From Arthrobacter sp. SLBN-122 (GTDB taxonomy: Bacteria > Actinomycetota > Actinomycetes > Actinomycetales > Micrococcaceae), in contig NZ_VFMS01000001.1 in the NCBI RefSeq assembly GCF_006715165.1, positions 1,116,001 through 1,180,000 of the forward strand: a stretch of 64,000 nucleotides of DNA, in the 5' to 3' direction. The stretch's first letter is position 1. Each line of letters begins with the position of its first letter. Both the position numbers and the translations under genes were made by a program. Below the pieces are notes generated by a model. It saw nothing but the letters and a program-made list of their open reading frames with translations. It did not search any database and was not told where the DNA came from. Positions 26,063 through 34,746 of this stretch are shown here, piece by piece.

Positions 26063-27078
26063 GGGCAGCCGCAGGACTGCCGGACCTGCAGTTCGGCGGG
26101 AAAGATCAGGTGCTCGGCGGCGGTGCCGCGATGTGCGCCGATGAGGGCACTGACGGCGGCCTCCGCCATGGCCTTCGCGGGTTGCTTCACCGTGGTGAGG
26201 GGCGGCCAGCTGTACTCCGCTTCAGCTGAACCGTCAAAGGACGCCAGGGCGATGTCCTCCGGAATGGACAGCCCCGCTTCATGGAGGGCCCGGAGGATCC
26301 CCACGGCCTGCAGGTCGGAGGTGGCAAAAATGGCGGTGGGGCGGTCCGCGGCGGCCAGGAGCCGCTTGCCCGCCGCGTACCCGCCCTCCCGGGTGAAGGG
26401 CGCGCGGACAATGGGGCCCTCCGGCAGGCCCGCCTCGGCCAGGGCCTGCAGCCAGCCCTCCTCACGCCCGTCATAGTAGTTGCCGGTGTTGGTACCCATG
26501 GCGAGGGCGATGTTGGTGTGCCCATGGCCGATCAAGTGTTTGACAGCCGATTTTGCCCCGGCCACCAGGTCCACCCCCACGCTGTTAAATCCGGGCGCAT
26601 CGCCGCTGTGGTTCAGCAGGACAACAGGGATCTCCGCAGATTCAAGTTCCGGCAGGGCAGGTTCCATCAAAACGCTGGAAAGGATCACCCCGTCCACCTG
26701 CCGGGCAGCAAGGTTGCGGACGTTCCGGAGTTCCTTCGCCAGGTTTCCGTCCGAATTGGTCAGCACCAGGGCGTAGCCCAATTCTGCGGCGGCATCTTCC
26801 ACCGCATGGGCCAGCAGCGAGAAGAAGGGGTTGCTGTTGTCCGGGATGACCAGGCCTATCGTTTCGCTGGACCCCAGCTTCAGGGCCCGGGCGGCAGCAT
26901 TGGGACGGTACCCCAGCTTTCGGATGGCATCCTGGACTTTCGCCTCCGTAGCCGGGGCCACCTTTTTGGGTCCGCCATTGACCACATAGCTGACGACGGC
27001 GGTGCTGACGCCGGCATAGCGCGCAACATCCTTGCGCGTCACCGGTCCGCGGGGCGCCGGGGCAGTCGAAGTGGCCAT
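26059..27078 (-). CDS. LacI-family transcriptional regulator (system 2)
   Basis: A 339-residue repressor-type protein. HTH: TRKDVARYAGVSTAVVSYVVNGGPKKVAPATEAKV (about residues 13-47), then the hinge GYRPNAAARALKLGSSETIGLVIPD and a periplasmic-binding-protein-like sensor domain. The C-terminus ends CGCP, common in this group. The start is uncertain: ATG 27078 (MATSTAPAP) or ATG 27087; neither has a clear ribosome site, and the upstream gene ends at 27089. It lies downstream of the Gfo/Idh gene in the same direction and probably controls the alpha-galactoside genes through the palindromes at 28338 and 28415. Confidence 0.87.
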   Translation of the reverse strand: MATSTAPAPRGPVTRKDVARYAGVSTAVVSYVVNGGPKKVAPATEAKVQDAIRKLGYRPNAAARALKLGSSETIGLVIPDNSNPFFSLLAHAVEDAAAELGYALVLTNSDGNLAKELRNVRNLAARQVDGVILSSVLMEPALPELESAEIPVVLLNHSGDAPGFNSVGVDLVAGAKSAVKHLIGHGHTNIALAMGTNTGNYYDGREEGWLQALAEAGLPEGPIVRAPFTREGGYAAGKRLLAAADRPTAIFATSDLQAVGILRALHEAGLSIPEDIALASFDGSAEAEYSWPPLTTVKQPAKAMAEAAVSALIGAHRGTAAEHLIFPAELQVRQSCGCP

Positions 27079-27088
27079 GGAGTACATG

Positions 27089-28294
27089 CTAGCTACCAGT
27101 GGACGGGGCGTCGCCAAAGTCGCGGATGGGGAGCCGCGCGCCGTTTTGCAGGGCGGACTGGTGGGCCACGATGCCCGGAAGGGTGAAGCGGGCAGCAACC
27201 CACGCGTTCACGGGCGGCAGGGTGCCGTTGTTGACCGCGGTGACGAAGTCGTCCACGAGGAAGTGGTGGCTTCCCTCGTGCCCGTTCGGTGCGCCGCTGA
27301 ACTCATCCGGCAGCCGTTCGGCGTCGTGAACGGGGGAAAGTCCTGACACGAACGCGTCCCGTAGCTCCGGGGCCACATTGGCCAGTGAGGGGTCGTCCAG
27401 GGACATGCTGGGCCGGGTTTCCATTTGCTCGGAGATGTCATGGACATCCTGCTTGTCCTGCCACACGGTGACCTTGGCGAGCTGTTCAAAGCTTGCCTCC
27501 GTACCGAAGAAGCGGAAGCGTGATTCCCGGATGTGGGAGGGGTAGCCTACGCGGCGCATCTCATTGGTGCGCATCACGCCGCCGTCGTTCAGCTCGAATA
27601 GCGCGGTGGCGTTGGAGAAGTCGTTGCCGAACATGCTGACGTCCCGGTCGAAGACGCCGTCGTTCCGGTCATCCCGGACCCCTACACAGCTGACGCTGAC
27701 CGCGTGCGCCGGAATTGCCCCCAGTACACCGCCGATTGCATGCGTGGGATAGAGCATGGGCGGGTAGCTGGCCGTCTCTTTCCAGCGCTCACCGCCGCTG
27801 TACTGGTAGGCGTCGTAGAAACCGAGGTCCATGTCGTGGACGTAGTCACCTTCCGAATAGAAAATCCGGCCGAACCTGCCTGCCGCCTGCTGCTCGCGGG
27901 CATACACGGTGGCCGGGTTGTAGTAGCTGGTCTCGCCCATCATGTAGACCTTCCCGGTGTCCCGGACCGCTTCGATGATGCGGGCGATTTCCTCTTCGGA
28001 AACCGCCATGGGCACGGCTGAGTAGACGTGCTTGCCGGCGCGGAGCGCCTGTTCCACGAGCGGGCCGTGGGTCCAGCGCTGGGTAAAGATGGCAACGGCG
28101 TCGACATCCGAGGCAAGGAGCTCGTCGTAGTCCCCCTTGGTCCCGGCAAGGTGGTAGCGCTCCGCGGCTTCGGCAGCACGCTCCGGCCGCTCGTCCACCG
28201 CATACACGTCACTGACGCCCGGGTGGAGGTTGAAAAGGTGGGCGAACTGGGCGCCGAACTGGCCGGCTCCTACCACGCCGATGGAAAACGTCAT
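27089..28294 (-). CDS. Gfo/Idh/MocA-family NAD(P)-dependent oxidoreductase
   Basis: A 401-residue sugar dehydrogenase-like protein. The Rossmann nucleotide-binding motif is IGVVGAGQFGAQFAHLF at the N-terminus. HVYSAVPMAVSEEE stands where most relatives have EKP, so the usual catalytic lysine is replaced (AVP). The long C-terminal domain has YDAYQYSGGERWKETASYPP. The ATG at 28294 is preferred over 28300 because GGAAGG is then 7 nt away. Divergent from the transporter operon at 28478 and co-directional with the lacI-type gene. The substrate is unknown; sugar or sugar-acid oxidation is inferred from the family and neighbours. Confidence 0.85.
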   Translation of the reverse strand: MTFSIGVVGAGQFGAQFAHLFNLHPGVSDVYAVDERPERAAEAAERYHLAGTKGDYDELLASDVDAVAIFTQRWTHGPLVEQALRAGKHVYSAVPMAVSEEEIARIIEAVRDTGKVYMMGETSYYNPATVYAREQQAAGRFGRIFYSEGDYVHDMDLGFYDAYQYSGGERWKETASYPPMLYPTHAIGGVLGAIPAHAVSVSCVGVRDDRNDGVFDRDVSMFGNDFSNATALFELNDGGVMRTNEMRRVGYPSHIRESRFRFFGTEASFEQLAKVTVWQDKQDVHDISEQMETRPSMSLDDPSLANVAPELRDAFVSGLSPVHDAERLPDEFSGAPNGHEGSHHFLVDDFVTAVNNGTLPPVNAWVAARFTLPGIVAHQSALQNGARLPIRDFGDAPSTGS

Positions 28295-28337
28295 TGTCAT
28301 GCCTTCCGTTGAGGGGATAACCGAGTCTTGCACCACG

Positions 28338-28353
28338 ATCTACTCGAGTCAAT
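28338..28353. promoter_or_regulatory. LacI-type half-palindrome, site A
   Basis: ATCTACTCGAGTCAAT is a CG-centred 16-mer, 6 of 8 positions symmetric, in the divergent promoter region between the Gfo/Idh gene and the permease operon. It shares its left half (ATCTACTC) with site B at 28415. Confidence 0.5.
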
Positions 28354-28414
28354 AACCAATAGACGAATAAGACAGCCCGCACGTAAAAGAAAAACATCCT
28401 CTTGCCACCCGCAT

Positions 28415-28430
28415 ATCTACTCGTGTAGAT
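28415..28430. promoter_or_regulatory. LacI-type operator palindrome, site B
   Basis: ATCTACTCGTGTAGAT is a 16-bp palindrome with one mismatched pair, 48 nt before the permease start at 28478. With site A it flanks the divergent promoters; spacing between centres is 77 bp, about seven helical turns. Confidence 0.62.
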
Positions 28431-28477
28431 TGCTTCACAGCCTGTTACTTTCATCACACTCGCCGAAAGGGTCGACG

Positions 28478-29410
28478 ATGACCACCCTTACCAGGAACGC
28501 CAGCCCGGCCCAGCACACGGTGCGCCGGCCGCTGAAGCGCCGGGGACAAAGCGACCTGAAGATCGCACTGCTCTTCATCGCCCCGGCCATGATCGGATTT
28601 ATCGTCTTTTACCTGGTGCCCACGCTGCGGGGCATCTACCTCAGCTTCACCGAGTACAACATCCTCGGGGACCCCGAATGGATCGGCCTCGGGAACTACC
28701 AGGCCATCGCCAAGGACCCGCTGTTTTGGAACTCCCTTGCGGTCACCGGGCAATACGTCCTGATCAACATCGCCCTGCAAACAGCCCTGGCCCTGGGCCT
28801 GGCACTGCTGATGCACCAGGTGGCCAAATCCACCCTGGTCCGCGGGGCGCTGCTCCTGCCCTACCTGATGTCCAATGTCATTGCCGCGCTGCTGTGGTTC
28901 TGGATGCTGGACTACCAGATCGGCGTGGTGAACCAGTTCATCGATTGGGCGGGGCTGCCCCGTACCGCGTTCTTCGGGAGCGAAGCGTGGGCCATCCCCA
29001 CCCAGGCCCTGATCAACACCTGGCGCCATATGGGCTACACGGCGCTGCTGATCTTCGCCGGCCTGCAGGCCATTCCGGGCCACGTCTATGAAGTAGCAAA
29101 GCTGGACGGCGCCTCGCCGTGGCAGACCTTCCGCAAAATCACCATCCCGCTGCTGCGGCCGGTCCTGGTGCTGGTCCTGGTGGTCACGGTGATCGGCTCC
29201 TTCCAGGTCTTCGACACCGTGGCCGTTACCACCCAGGGCGGTCCGGTCAACGCCACGCGGGTCATCCAGTACTACATCTACCAGCGGGCCTTCACGGAAT
29301 CCGACTTCGGATACGGATCAGCCATCGCCGTCATTCTCTTCCTCATCCTCGCCCTGGTGGCCTTCATCCAGATGAAGTTCCTCAAGGGCAACGAGTCGGA
29401 CCTGGACTAA
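28478..29410 (+). CDS. Sugar ABC transporter permease, MalF-type (system 2)
   Basis: A 310-residue permease with six predicted helices (first IALLFIAPAMIGFIVFYLV). The EAA loop reads YEVAKLDGASPWQTFRKITIPLLRP. The start at 28478 (MTTLTRNASPAQ) has GAAAGGG upstream. First gene of an operon that continues with the MalG-type permease, binding protein and alpha-galactosidase. No ATPase gene is in the operon. Confidence 0.9.
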   Translation: MTTLTRNASPAQHTVRRPLKRRGQSDLKIALLFIAPAMIGFIVFYLVPTLRGIYLSFTEYNILGDPEWIGLGNYQAIAKDPLFWNSLAVTGQYVLINIALQTALALGLALLMHQVAKSTLVRGALLLPYLMSNVIAALLWFWMLDYQIGVVNQFIDWAGLPRTAFFGSEAWAIPTQALINTWRHMGYTALLIFAGLQAIPGHVYEVAKLDGASPWQTFRKITIPLLRPVLVLVLVVTVIGSFQVFDTVAVTTQGGPVNATRVIQYYIYQRAFTESDFGYGSAIAVILFLILALVAFIQMKFLKGNESDLD

Positions 29411-29420
29411 GGAGTCCCGC

Positions 29421-30350
29421 ATGACCACCACCACCAGCCGCGTCCCGCTGGCCAAGCCAGCCAGCCGCCGTCGGCGTCCCTTCAATCCGCGCCGCGCCGG
29501 CGCATGGGCCCTCCTGGTCCTCGCCATCGCCGTCTCGGTCCTCCCCTTCCTCTGGGTGCTGCGAACGGCCCTGTCCACCAACTCGGCCCTGGCATCCCAG
29601 TCGGCCAGCCTGCTGCCGGCGGACTTCACCTTCGGCGCGTTCCTTCGGGTGTTCGGACTGCAGTCCCCCGCCGAGGCCGTCGCAGAAGGCGGTTCCGGGG
29701 CAGCCATCGACTTCTGGCTCTACCTGCGCAACTCGGTCATCTTCTCCTCGGTCACCACCGCCGGCGCCGTCTTCTTCAGCGCCATGGCCGCCTATGCCTT
29801 CGCCCGGCTCCGCTGGAAGGGCCGCAATGCGGTCTTCAGCCTGTTCCTGGGCACCATGCTGGTTCCGCCGATCTTCACGGCCTTGCCCAACTTCCTGCTG
29901 ATCAAGAACCTGGACCTCCTGAACACCATGCTGGGCATGGTCCTGCCCTACCTCTTCATGACGCCGTTTGCCATCTTCTTCCTTCGCCAGTTCTTCCTGA
30001 ACATGTCCCGCGAAGTGGAGGAAGCAGCAATGCTCGACGGCGCCAAGCACCTACGGATCTTCTTCCAGATCGTGCTGCCCAACGCCGCCGCCCCCATCGC
30101 CACCCTGGCGCTGCTCACCTTCATCGGCCAGTGGAATGAATACTTCTGGCCACTGCTGGTGGGGTCGCAGGACGATGTCCGCGTTCTCCAGGTGGGTCTG
30201 GGCGTCTTCAAGTCCCAGTCCCCGCAGGGCGCCCCGGACTGGTCCGGCCTCATGGCGGCAACGCTGGTTTCGGCCCTTCCCGTCCTGATCCTCTTCGCCG
30301 CCTTCGGCAAGAAGATCGTCAACTCCATCGGCTTTTCCGGCATCAAGTAA
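29421..30350 (+). CDS. Sugar ABC transporter permease, MalG-type (system 2)
   Basis: A 309-residue permease. EAA loop: EEAAMLDGAKHLRIFFQIVLPNAAAP. Hydrophobic helices start with ALLVLAIAVSVLPFLWVL. AAGGAG lies just before the ATG at 29421, 10 nt after the first permease stop. It pairs with the preceding gene product to form the membrane channel. Confidence 0.9.
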   Translation: MTTTTSRVPLAKPASRRRRPFNPRRAGAWALLVLAIAVSVLPFLWVLRTALSTNSALASQSASLLPADFTFGAFLRVFGLQSPAEAVAEGGSGAAIDFWLYLRNSVIFSSVTTAGAVFFSAMAAYAFARLRWKGRNAVFSLFLGTMLVPPIFTALPNFLLIKNLDLLNTMLGMVLPYLFMTPFAIFFLRQFFLNMSREVEEAAMLDGAKHLRIFFQIVLPNAAAPIATLALLTFIGQWNEYFWPLLVGSQDDVRVLQVGLGVFKSQSPQGAPDWSGLMAATLVSALPVLILFAAFGKKIVNSIGFSGIK

Positions 30351-30454
30351 CCCCTCATCACGCAACCCTCCCCACCCACCCTGCAATTTCCCCACCTCCC
30401 TACCCCGGCGCGCCATGGCGGCCTGCCGGAAGTACCTTCCCGAAAGGACCCGTC

Positions 30455-31798
30455 ATGAAAAAGAAAGCAATCGGCACCCTCGCTGCTGCCGCTGCCGCCG
30501 TCCTGGCCCTCTCCGCCTGCGGAGGTGGCGGTGGATCCGCCGAATCCGCCAAGGGCGAGATCAACTACTGGCTCTGGGACGCAAACCAGCTTCCCGCCTA
30601 CCAGCAGTGCGCGGATGACTTTCATAAGGCCAACCCGGATATCTCGGTCAAGATCACCCAGCGCGGCTGGGACGATTACTGGAGCACGCTGACCAACGGT
30701 TTCGTCGGTGGGACAGCCCCTGACGTTTTCACCGACCACCTGGGCCGGTACGGTGAACTGGCCAAGAACAAGCAGCTGCTCGCCATCGATGACGCCGTCA
30801 AGAAGGACAGCATCGATGTGGCCGGCTACAACGAGGGCCTTGCCGATCTGTGGGTGGGCCAGGACGGCAAGCGCTACGGCCTGCCGAAGGACTGGGACAC
30901 CATCGGGCTGTTCTACAACAAGGCGATGGCTGCCTCCGCCGGCATCACCGAAGACCAGATGAAGAACCTCACCTGGAACCCGCAGGACGGCGGCACCTAC
31001 GAGAAGGTCATTGCGCACCTCACGGTGGACAAGAACGGCAAGCGCGGTGACGAGCCGGGCTTCGACAAGAACAACGTGGACGTCTACGGGCTCGGATTGA
31101 ACGGCGGCGGCGACTCCTCGGGCCAGACCGAGTGGAGCTACCTCACCAACACCACCGGCTGGTCGCACACGGACAAGAACCCGTGGGGCACCCACTACAA
31201 CTTCGATGACCCCAAGTTCCAGGCCTCCATGGAGTGGTTCGCAGGCCTGGCCGACAAGGGCTACATGCCCAAGCTGGAAACGACAGTGGGTGCCAGCATG
31301 GCGGACACCTTCGCGGCCGGAAAATCGGCCATTAACGCCCACGGGTCATGGATGATCGGCCAGTACACCGGCTACAAGGGCATCGACCTTGGCATCGCCC
31401 CGACGCCTGTGGGCCCGGAGGGCAAGCGGGCGTCGATGTTCAACGGCCTGGCGGACTCGATCTGGGCCGGGACCAAGAAGAAGGACGCGTCCATCAAGTG
31501 GGTGGAGTACCTTGCTTCTGCCGACTGCCAGGATGTGGTCGCAGCCAAGGCCGTGGTGTTCCCCGCGCTGAAGACTTCCTCCGACAAGGCTGCCGAGGCG
31601 TTCAAGGCCAAGGGCGTGGACGTCACCGCGTTCACCGAGCACGTCAAGAACAAGACCACGTTCCTCTACCCCATCACTGACAACACGGCCAAGGTCAAGG
31701 GCATCCTGAAGCCGGCCATGGATGCCGTGGTCTCCGGCAAGGCCCCCGCCAGCTCCCTCACGCAGGCGAACGACCAGGTCAACGCCCTGTTCAAGTAG
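30455..31798 (+). CDS. Sugar ABC transporter substrate-binding lipoprotein (system 2)
   Basis: A 447-residue family 1 solute-binding protein. Signal peptide MKKKAIGTLAAAAAAVLAL with lipobox LSAC, then a glycine-rich linker and INYWLWDANQLPAYQQCAD. Ribosome site GAAAGGA. Because the alpha-galactosidase gene follows directly, it is likely to bind melibiose, raffinose or another alpha-galactoside; this is inferred from context only. Two strong hairpins lie between it and the glycosidase gene. Confidence 0.88.
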   Translation: MKKKAIGTLAAAAAAVLALSACGGGGGSAESAKGEINYWLWDANQLPAYQQCADDFHKANPDISVKITQRGWDDYWSTLTNGFVGGTAPDVFTDHLGRYGELAKNKQLLAIDDAVKKDSIDVAGYNEGLADLWVGQDGKRYGLPKDWDTIGLFYNKAMAASAGITEDQMKNLTWNPQDGGTYEKVIAHLTVDKNGKRGDEPGFDKNNVDVYGLGLNGGGDSSGQTEWSYLTNTTGWSHTDKNPWGTHYNFDDPKFQASMEWFAGLADKGYMPKLETTVGASMADTFAAGKSAINAHGSWMIGQYTGYKGIDLGIAPTPVGPEGKRASMFNGLADSIWAGTKKKDASIKWVEYLASADCQDVVAAKAVVFPALKTSSDKAAEAFKAKGVDVTAFTEHVKNKTTFLYPITDNTAKVKGILKPAMDAVVSGKAPASSLTQANDQVNALFK

Positions 31799-31813
31799 GC
31801 ACCTGCCCAAGCC

Positions 31814-31880
31814 GTGGCTGCGTATGTGGTCGCAGCCACACAACGGATGCCGCCGCCCCCTCCTCGCGGCGGCGGCATCC
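31814..31880 (+). other. Two consecutive intercistronic hairpins
   Basis: Hairpin 1 (31814-31839): GTGGCTGCG / CGCAGCCAC, 9-bp stem, 8-nt loop. Hairpin 2 (31845-31880): 13-bp stem starting GGATGCCGCCGCC, 10-nt loop. Neither is followed by a T-tract. They probably stabilise the 3' end of the binding-protein message or partly terminate before the glycosidase gene. Confidence 0.72.
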
Positions 31881-31955
31881 GGCTATCCTCAGCTCATTGA
31901 GGGATTTGCCCTGGGCCCCCAGGCGCGTCCCCAGCACAACGAAAGAGACCTCCTT

Positions 31956-34148
31956 ATGGAACCCCTCCACCTCCGTTCCGCCGGCACCAGCCTGGTGATC
32001 AGCTTCGACAGCGGGGAGGCCGAGGTCATCCACTGGGGCGCGGACCTGGGCGCGGACTTGCCCGATCCCGCCATCCTGACCGCCCCAGTGGCGCACTCCG
32101 CCATCGACGCCCGCGTCCCCGCGGGACTCCTCCCCCAGGCTTCCTCGTCATGGCGCGGGCGCCCCGCGTTGCGCGGCTCCCGCTTCTCCGAAGGCGGTGC
32201 AGGCCTGGACTTCTCCTCCCGCCTTCGCGTCACCTCCGTCACCGCCGACGGAGCCGGCGCCACCATTGTCCAGGCCGACGCCGATACCGGGATCAGCGTC
32301 TCGTCTTCCCTGACGCTTCACGACGGCGGCCTGCTGGAACTCCGCCACACCGTCACCAATGACGGTGCCACTCCTTTCCAGGTCGATGAACTGGCCACCG
32401 TCCTCCCGGTGGCGCCGGACGCCGTCGAACTTCTCGACCTGACCGGCCGCTGGTGCCGCGAGCGCCACCCCCAACGCCGCACCATCCAGCAGGGCACCTG
32501 GGTCCGCACAGGCCGCCACGGCCGCACCGGGCACGATTCCTCCCTGCTCTTCGCCGCCGGCACCCAGGGTTTCGGCAACCGCCACGGCAAAGTCTGGGCC
32601 ACGCACCTGGCCTGGAGCGGGAACCACGAGCAGTTCGCGGACACCATTGGCGACGGCCGCACCATGATCGGCGGCTCGGAGCTGCTGGGTCCGGCCGAGG
32701 TCATCCTGGAGCCCGGCGGCAGCTACACCACACCCGCCCTGTTCGCGGCCTACTCGGACCGTGGCCTGGACGGGATCACCGCGGCGTTCTACAGCTGGTT
32801 CCGGTCCCGCCCGCACCACGTCCTGCCCGCCGCCTCCACAGGCCTGCCCGCCGGAAAGCCCCGTCCCGTGGTGCTGAACACCTGGGAAGCGGTCTACTTC
32901 GACCACAACCTCCCCACCCTGATCGAACTCGCCGATTCGGCCGCGGACCTCGGCGTGGAGCGTTTCGTGCTCGACGACGGCTGGTTCCGGGGCCGCCGCG
33001 ATGACCACGCCGGCCTGGGCGACTGGTACGTCGACGAAACCCTGTGGCCCCAGGGCCTGACCCCGCTGATCGACGCCGTCACCTCCCGTGGCATGGAGTT
33101 CGGGCTGTGGGTGGAGCCGGAGATGGTCAACCTGGACTCGGACATCGCCCGAGCCCACCCGGACTGGATTGTTGGGCCATCCGCGATCCAGCACAAGGAC
33201 GGCGGCCGGCTGCCCCTGGAATGGCGCAACCAGCACATCATCGACCTGGTGAACCCGGAGGCCTGGCAGTACATCTACGACCGCATCAACGCGCTGCTCG
33301 CCGACAACAACATCTGCTACCTGAAGTGGGACCAGAACCGGGATCTTCTGGAGCACGGCCACGCCGGCCGCCCTTCTATCCACGAGCAGACCCTGGCCGC
33401 CTACCGACTGTTCGACGAGCTCCGGAAGGCGCATCCCGGCGTCGAAATTGAAAGCTGCTCCTCCGGCGGCGCGCGCGTGGACCTGGGCATCCTGGACCGG
33501 ACGGACCGGATCTGGGCCTCGGACTGCAATGACGCCCTGGAACGGCAGACCATCCAGCGCTGGACCGGCGCCGTGGTCCCGCCGGAGCTGGTGGGCAGCC
33601 ACATTGGCCCCACCACCTCGCACACCACCGCCCGCACCCATGACCTGTCCTTCCGGGCCATCACCGCGCTCTTTGGCCATTTCGGCATGGAGTGGGACAT
33701 CCGCGGCGTGCAGGGCAGGGACCGCGACGAGCTGCGGCGCTTCGTGCGGCTGTACAAGGAACACCGGGGCCTGATCCACAGCGGCCGCCGGGTCAATGCC
33801 GATGTCATGGATGAAGCGTTTCTGCTGCATGGCGTGGTGGCGGAGGGGGCCGTTGCGGAAGGCACGACGGCGGCACTGTTCGCCGTGGTCAGTATGCGCA
33901 CCTCCGCAGCCGAGGTCCCGGGCCGGCTCGGCTTCCCCGGGCTGGAGCCGGAACGCACCTATCGGGTGGAAGCCCTCTTTCCCACGCCGGGTGACGCCGA
34001 TTACGCCCACAACTACACGCAGGTCCAGCCGCCCGCCTGGCTGGCCGAAGGAGCGGTGGCGAACGGCAGGTTCCTCGCCGAGGTGGGCCTCCCCATGCCC
34101 ATCCTGAACCCCGAGCATGCCCTGCTGCTGAAGGTGACCGCCGCCTAA
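31956..34148 (+). CDS. Alpha-galactosidase, glycoside hydrolase family 36
   Basis: A 730-residue enzyme that removes terminal alpha-1,6-galactose from melibiose or raffinose-type sugars. It has an N-terminal beta-supersandwich domain, a central (beta/alpha)8 barrel (about residues 320-640), and a C-terminal beta domain. Barrel motifs are [31 protein letters not shown] and [10 protein letters not shown] with the likely nucleophile Asp459; [13 protein letters not shown] precedes [11 protein letters not shown] with the likely acid/base Asp523. No signal peptide, so cytoplasmic, matching uptake by the upstream transporter. The start at 31956 has GAAAGAG upstream. Confidence 0.93.
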   Translation: MEPLHLRSAGTSLVISFDSGEAEVIHWGADLGADLPDPAILTAPVAHSAIDARVPAGLLPQASSSWRGRPALRGSRFSEGGAGLDFSSRLRVTSVTADGAGATIVQADADTGISVSSSLTLHDGGLLELRHTVTNDGATPFQVDELATVLPVAPDAVELLDLTGRWCRERHPQRRTIQQGTWVRTGRHGRTGHDSSLLFAAGTQGFGNRHGKVWATHLAWSGNHEQFADTIGDGRTMIGGSELLGPAEVILEPGGSYTTPALFAAYSDRGLDGITAAFYSWFRSRPHHVLPAASTGLPAGKPRPVVLNTWEAVYFDHNLPTLIELADSAADLGVERFVLDDGWFRGRRDDHAGLGDWYVDETLWPQGLTPLIDAVTSRGMEFGLWVEPEMVNLDSDIARAHPDWIVGPSAIQHKDGGRLPLEWRNQHIIDLVNPEAWQYIYDRINALLADNNICYLKWDQNRDLLEHGHAGRPSIHEQTLAAYRLFDELRKAHPGVEIESCSSGGARVDLGILDRTDRIWASDCNDALERQTIQRWTGAVVPPELVGSHIGPTTSHTTARTHDLSFRAITALFGHFGMEWDIRGVQGRDRDELRRFVRLYKEHRGLIHSGRRVNADVMDEAFLLHGVVAEGAVAEGTTAALFAVVSMRTSAAEVPGRLGFPGLEPERTYRVEALFPTPGDADYAHNYTQVQPPAWLAEGAVANGRFLAEVGLPMPILNPEHALLLKVTAA

Positions 34149-34155
34149 ACAACCG

Positions 34156-34213
34156 TCGATTGCTCCGTATTTGTCGTTTTCGGGCCTCAAAACGACACCT
34201 ACGGAGCAGTCGA
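34156..34213. repeat. 58-bp REP-like inverted repeat
   Basis: Two 25-nt arms (left begins TCGATTGCTCCGTA, right ends TACGGAGCAGTCGA) pair with three mismatches around an 8-nt loop, CGGGCCTC. Both the mismatch types and the AAAA/TTTT next to the loop suggest an RNA hairpin or palindromic element. It lies 8 nt after the alpha-galactosidase stop and could serve as a terminator. Confidence 0.8.
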
Positions 34214-34272
34214 TGGGGGTGGGTGGGCGTAAGAATGCGCGGCGGGCAGGGCCAACCGATAGATTTGCACGC

Positions 34273-34737
34273 ATGACTGAAGCCTCCTCCATTGTCGAAG
34301 CCGGCCGCGGCACCATCCTGGTCATCAATGGCCCCAACCTGAACCTGCTGGGTACGCGGGAGCCGGAGAAGTACGGTACGTCCACCCTTGCCGATGTGGA
34401 GCAGCTGGCCGCTTCCGCGGGAGAGCAGCATGGCTTTGCAGTGGAGTGCGTCCAGTCCAACCATGAAGGCGTCCTGCTGGACACCATCCACGCCGCCCGG
34501 CAGAACGCGGTCGGCATTGTCCTCAACGCCGGCGCCTTCACGCACACGTCCGTGGCACTTCGTGACGCCCTGGCCGCCGTGCAGCTCCCCGCCGTCGAAG
34601 TTCACATCACCAATGTGCACCAGCGGGAGGAATTCCGGCACCACTCCTACCTGTCGCCGGTCTGCGCGGCGGTGATTGTTGGCGCCGGGGTGTTCGGCTA
34701 CAAGCTCGCCATCGACTACCTCGCCGAGGTCCTCTAG
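34273..34737 (+). CDS. aroQ: 3-dehydroquinate dehydratase, type II
   Basis: A 154-residue shikimate-pathway enzyme converting 3-dehydroquinate to 3-dehydroshikimate. Motifs are [21 protein letters not shown] (catalytic Arg and Tyr), [16 protein letters not shown], and [18 protein letters not shown]. The start at 34273 ([11 protein letters not shown]) adds about 13 residues before the conserved core. No other aro gene is nearby. It converges with marP; the two ends are 9 nt apart. Confidence 0.95.
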   Translation: MTEASSIVEAGRGTILVINGPNLNLLGTREPEKYGTSTLADVEQLAASAGEQHGFAVECVQSNHEGVLLDTIHAARQNAVGIVLNAGAFTHTSVALRDALAAVQLPAVEVHITNVHQREEFRHHSYLSPVCAAVIVGAGVFGYKLAIDYLAEVL

Positions 34738-34746
34738 CCGGAGGCG

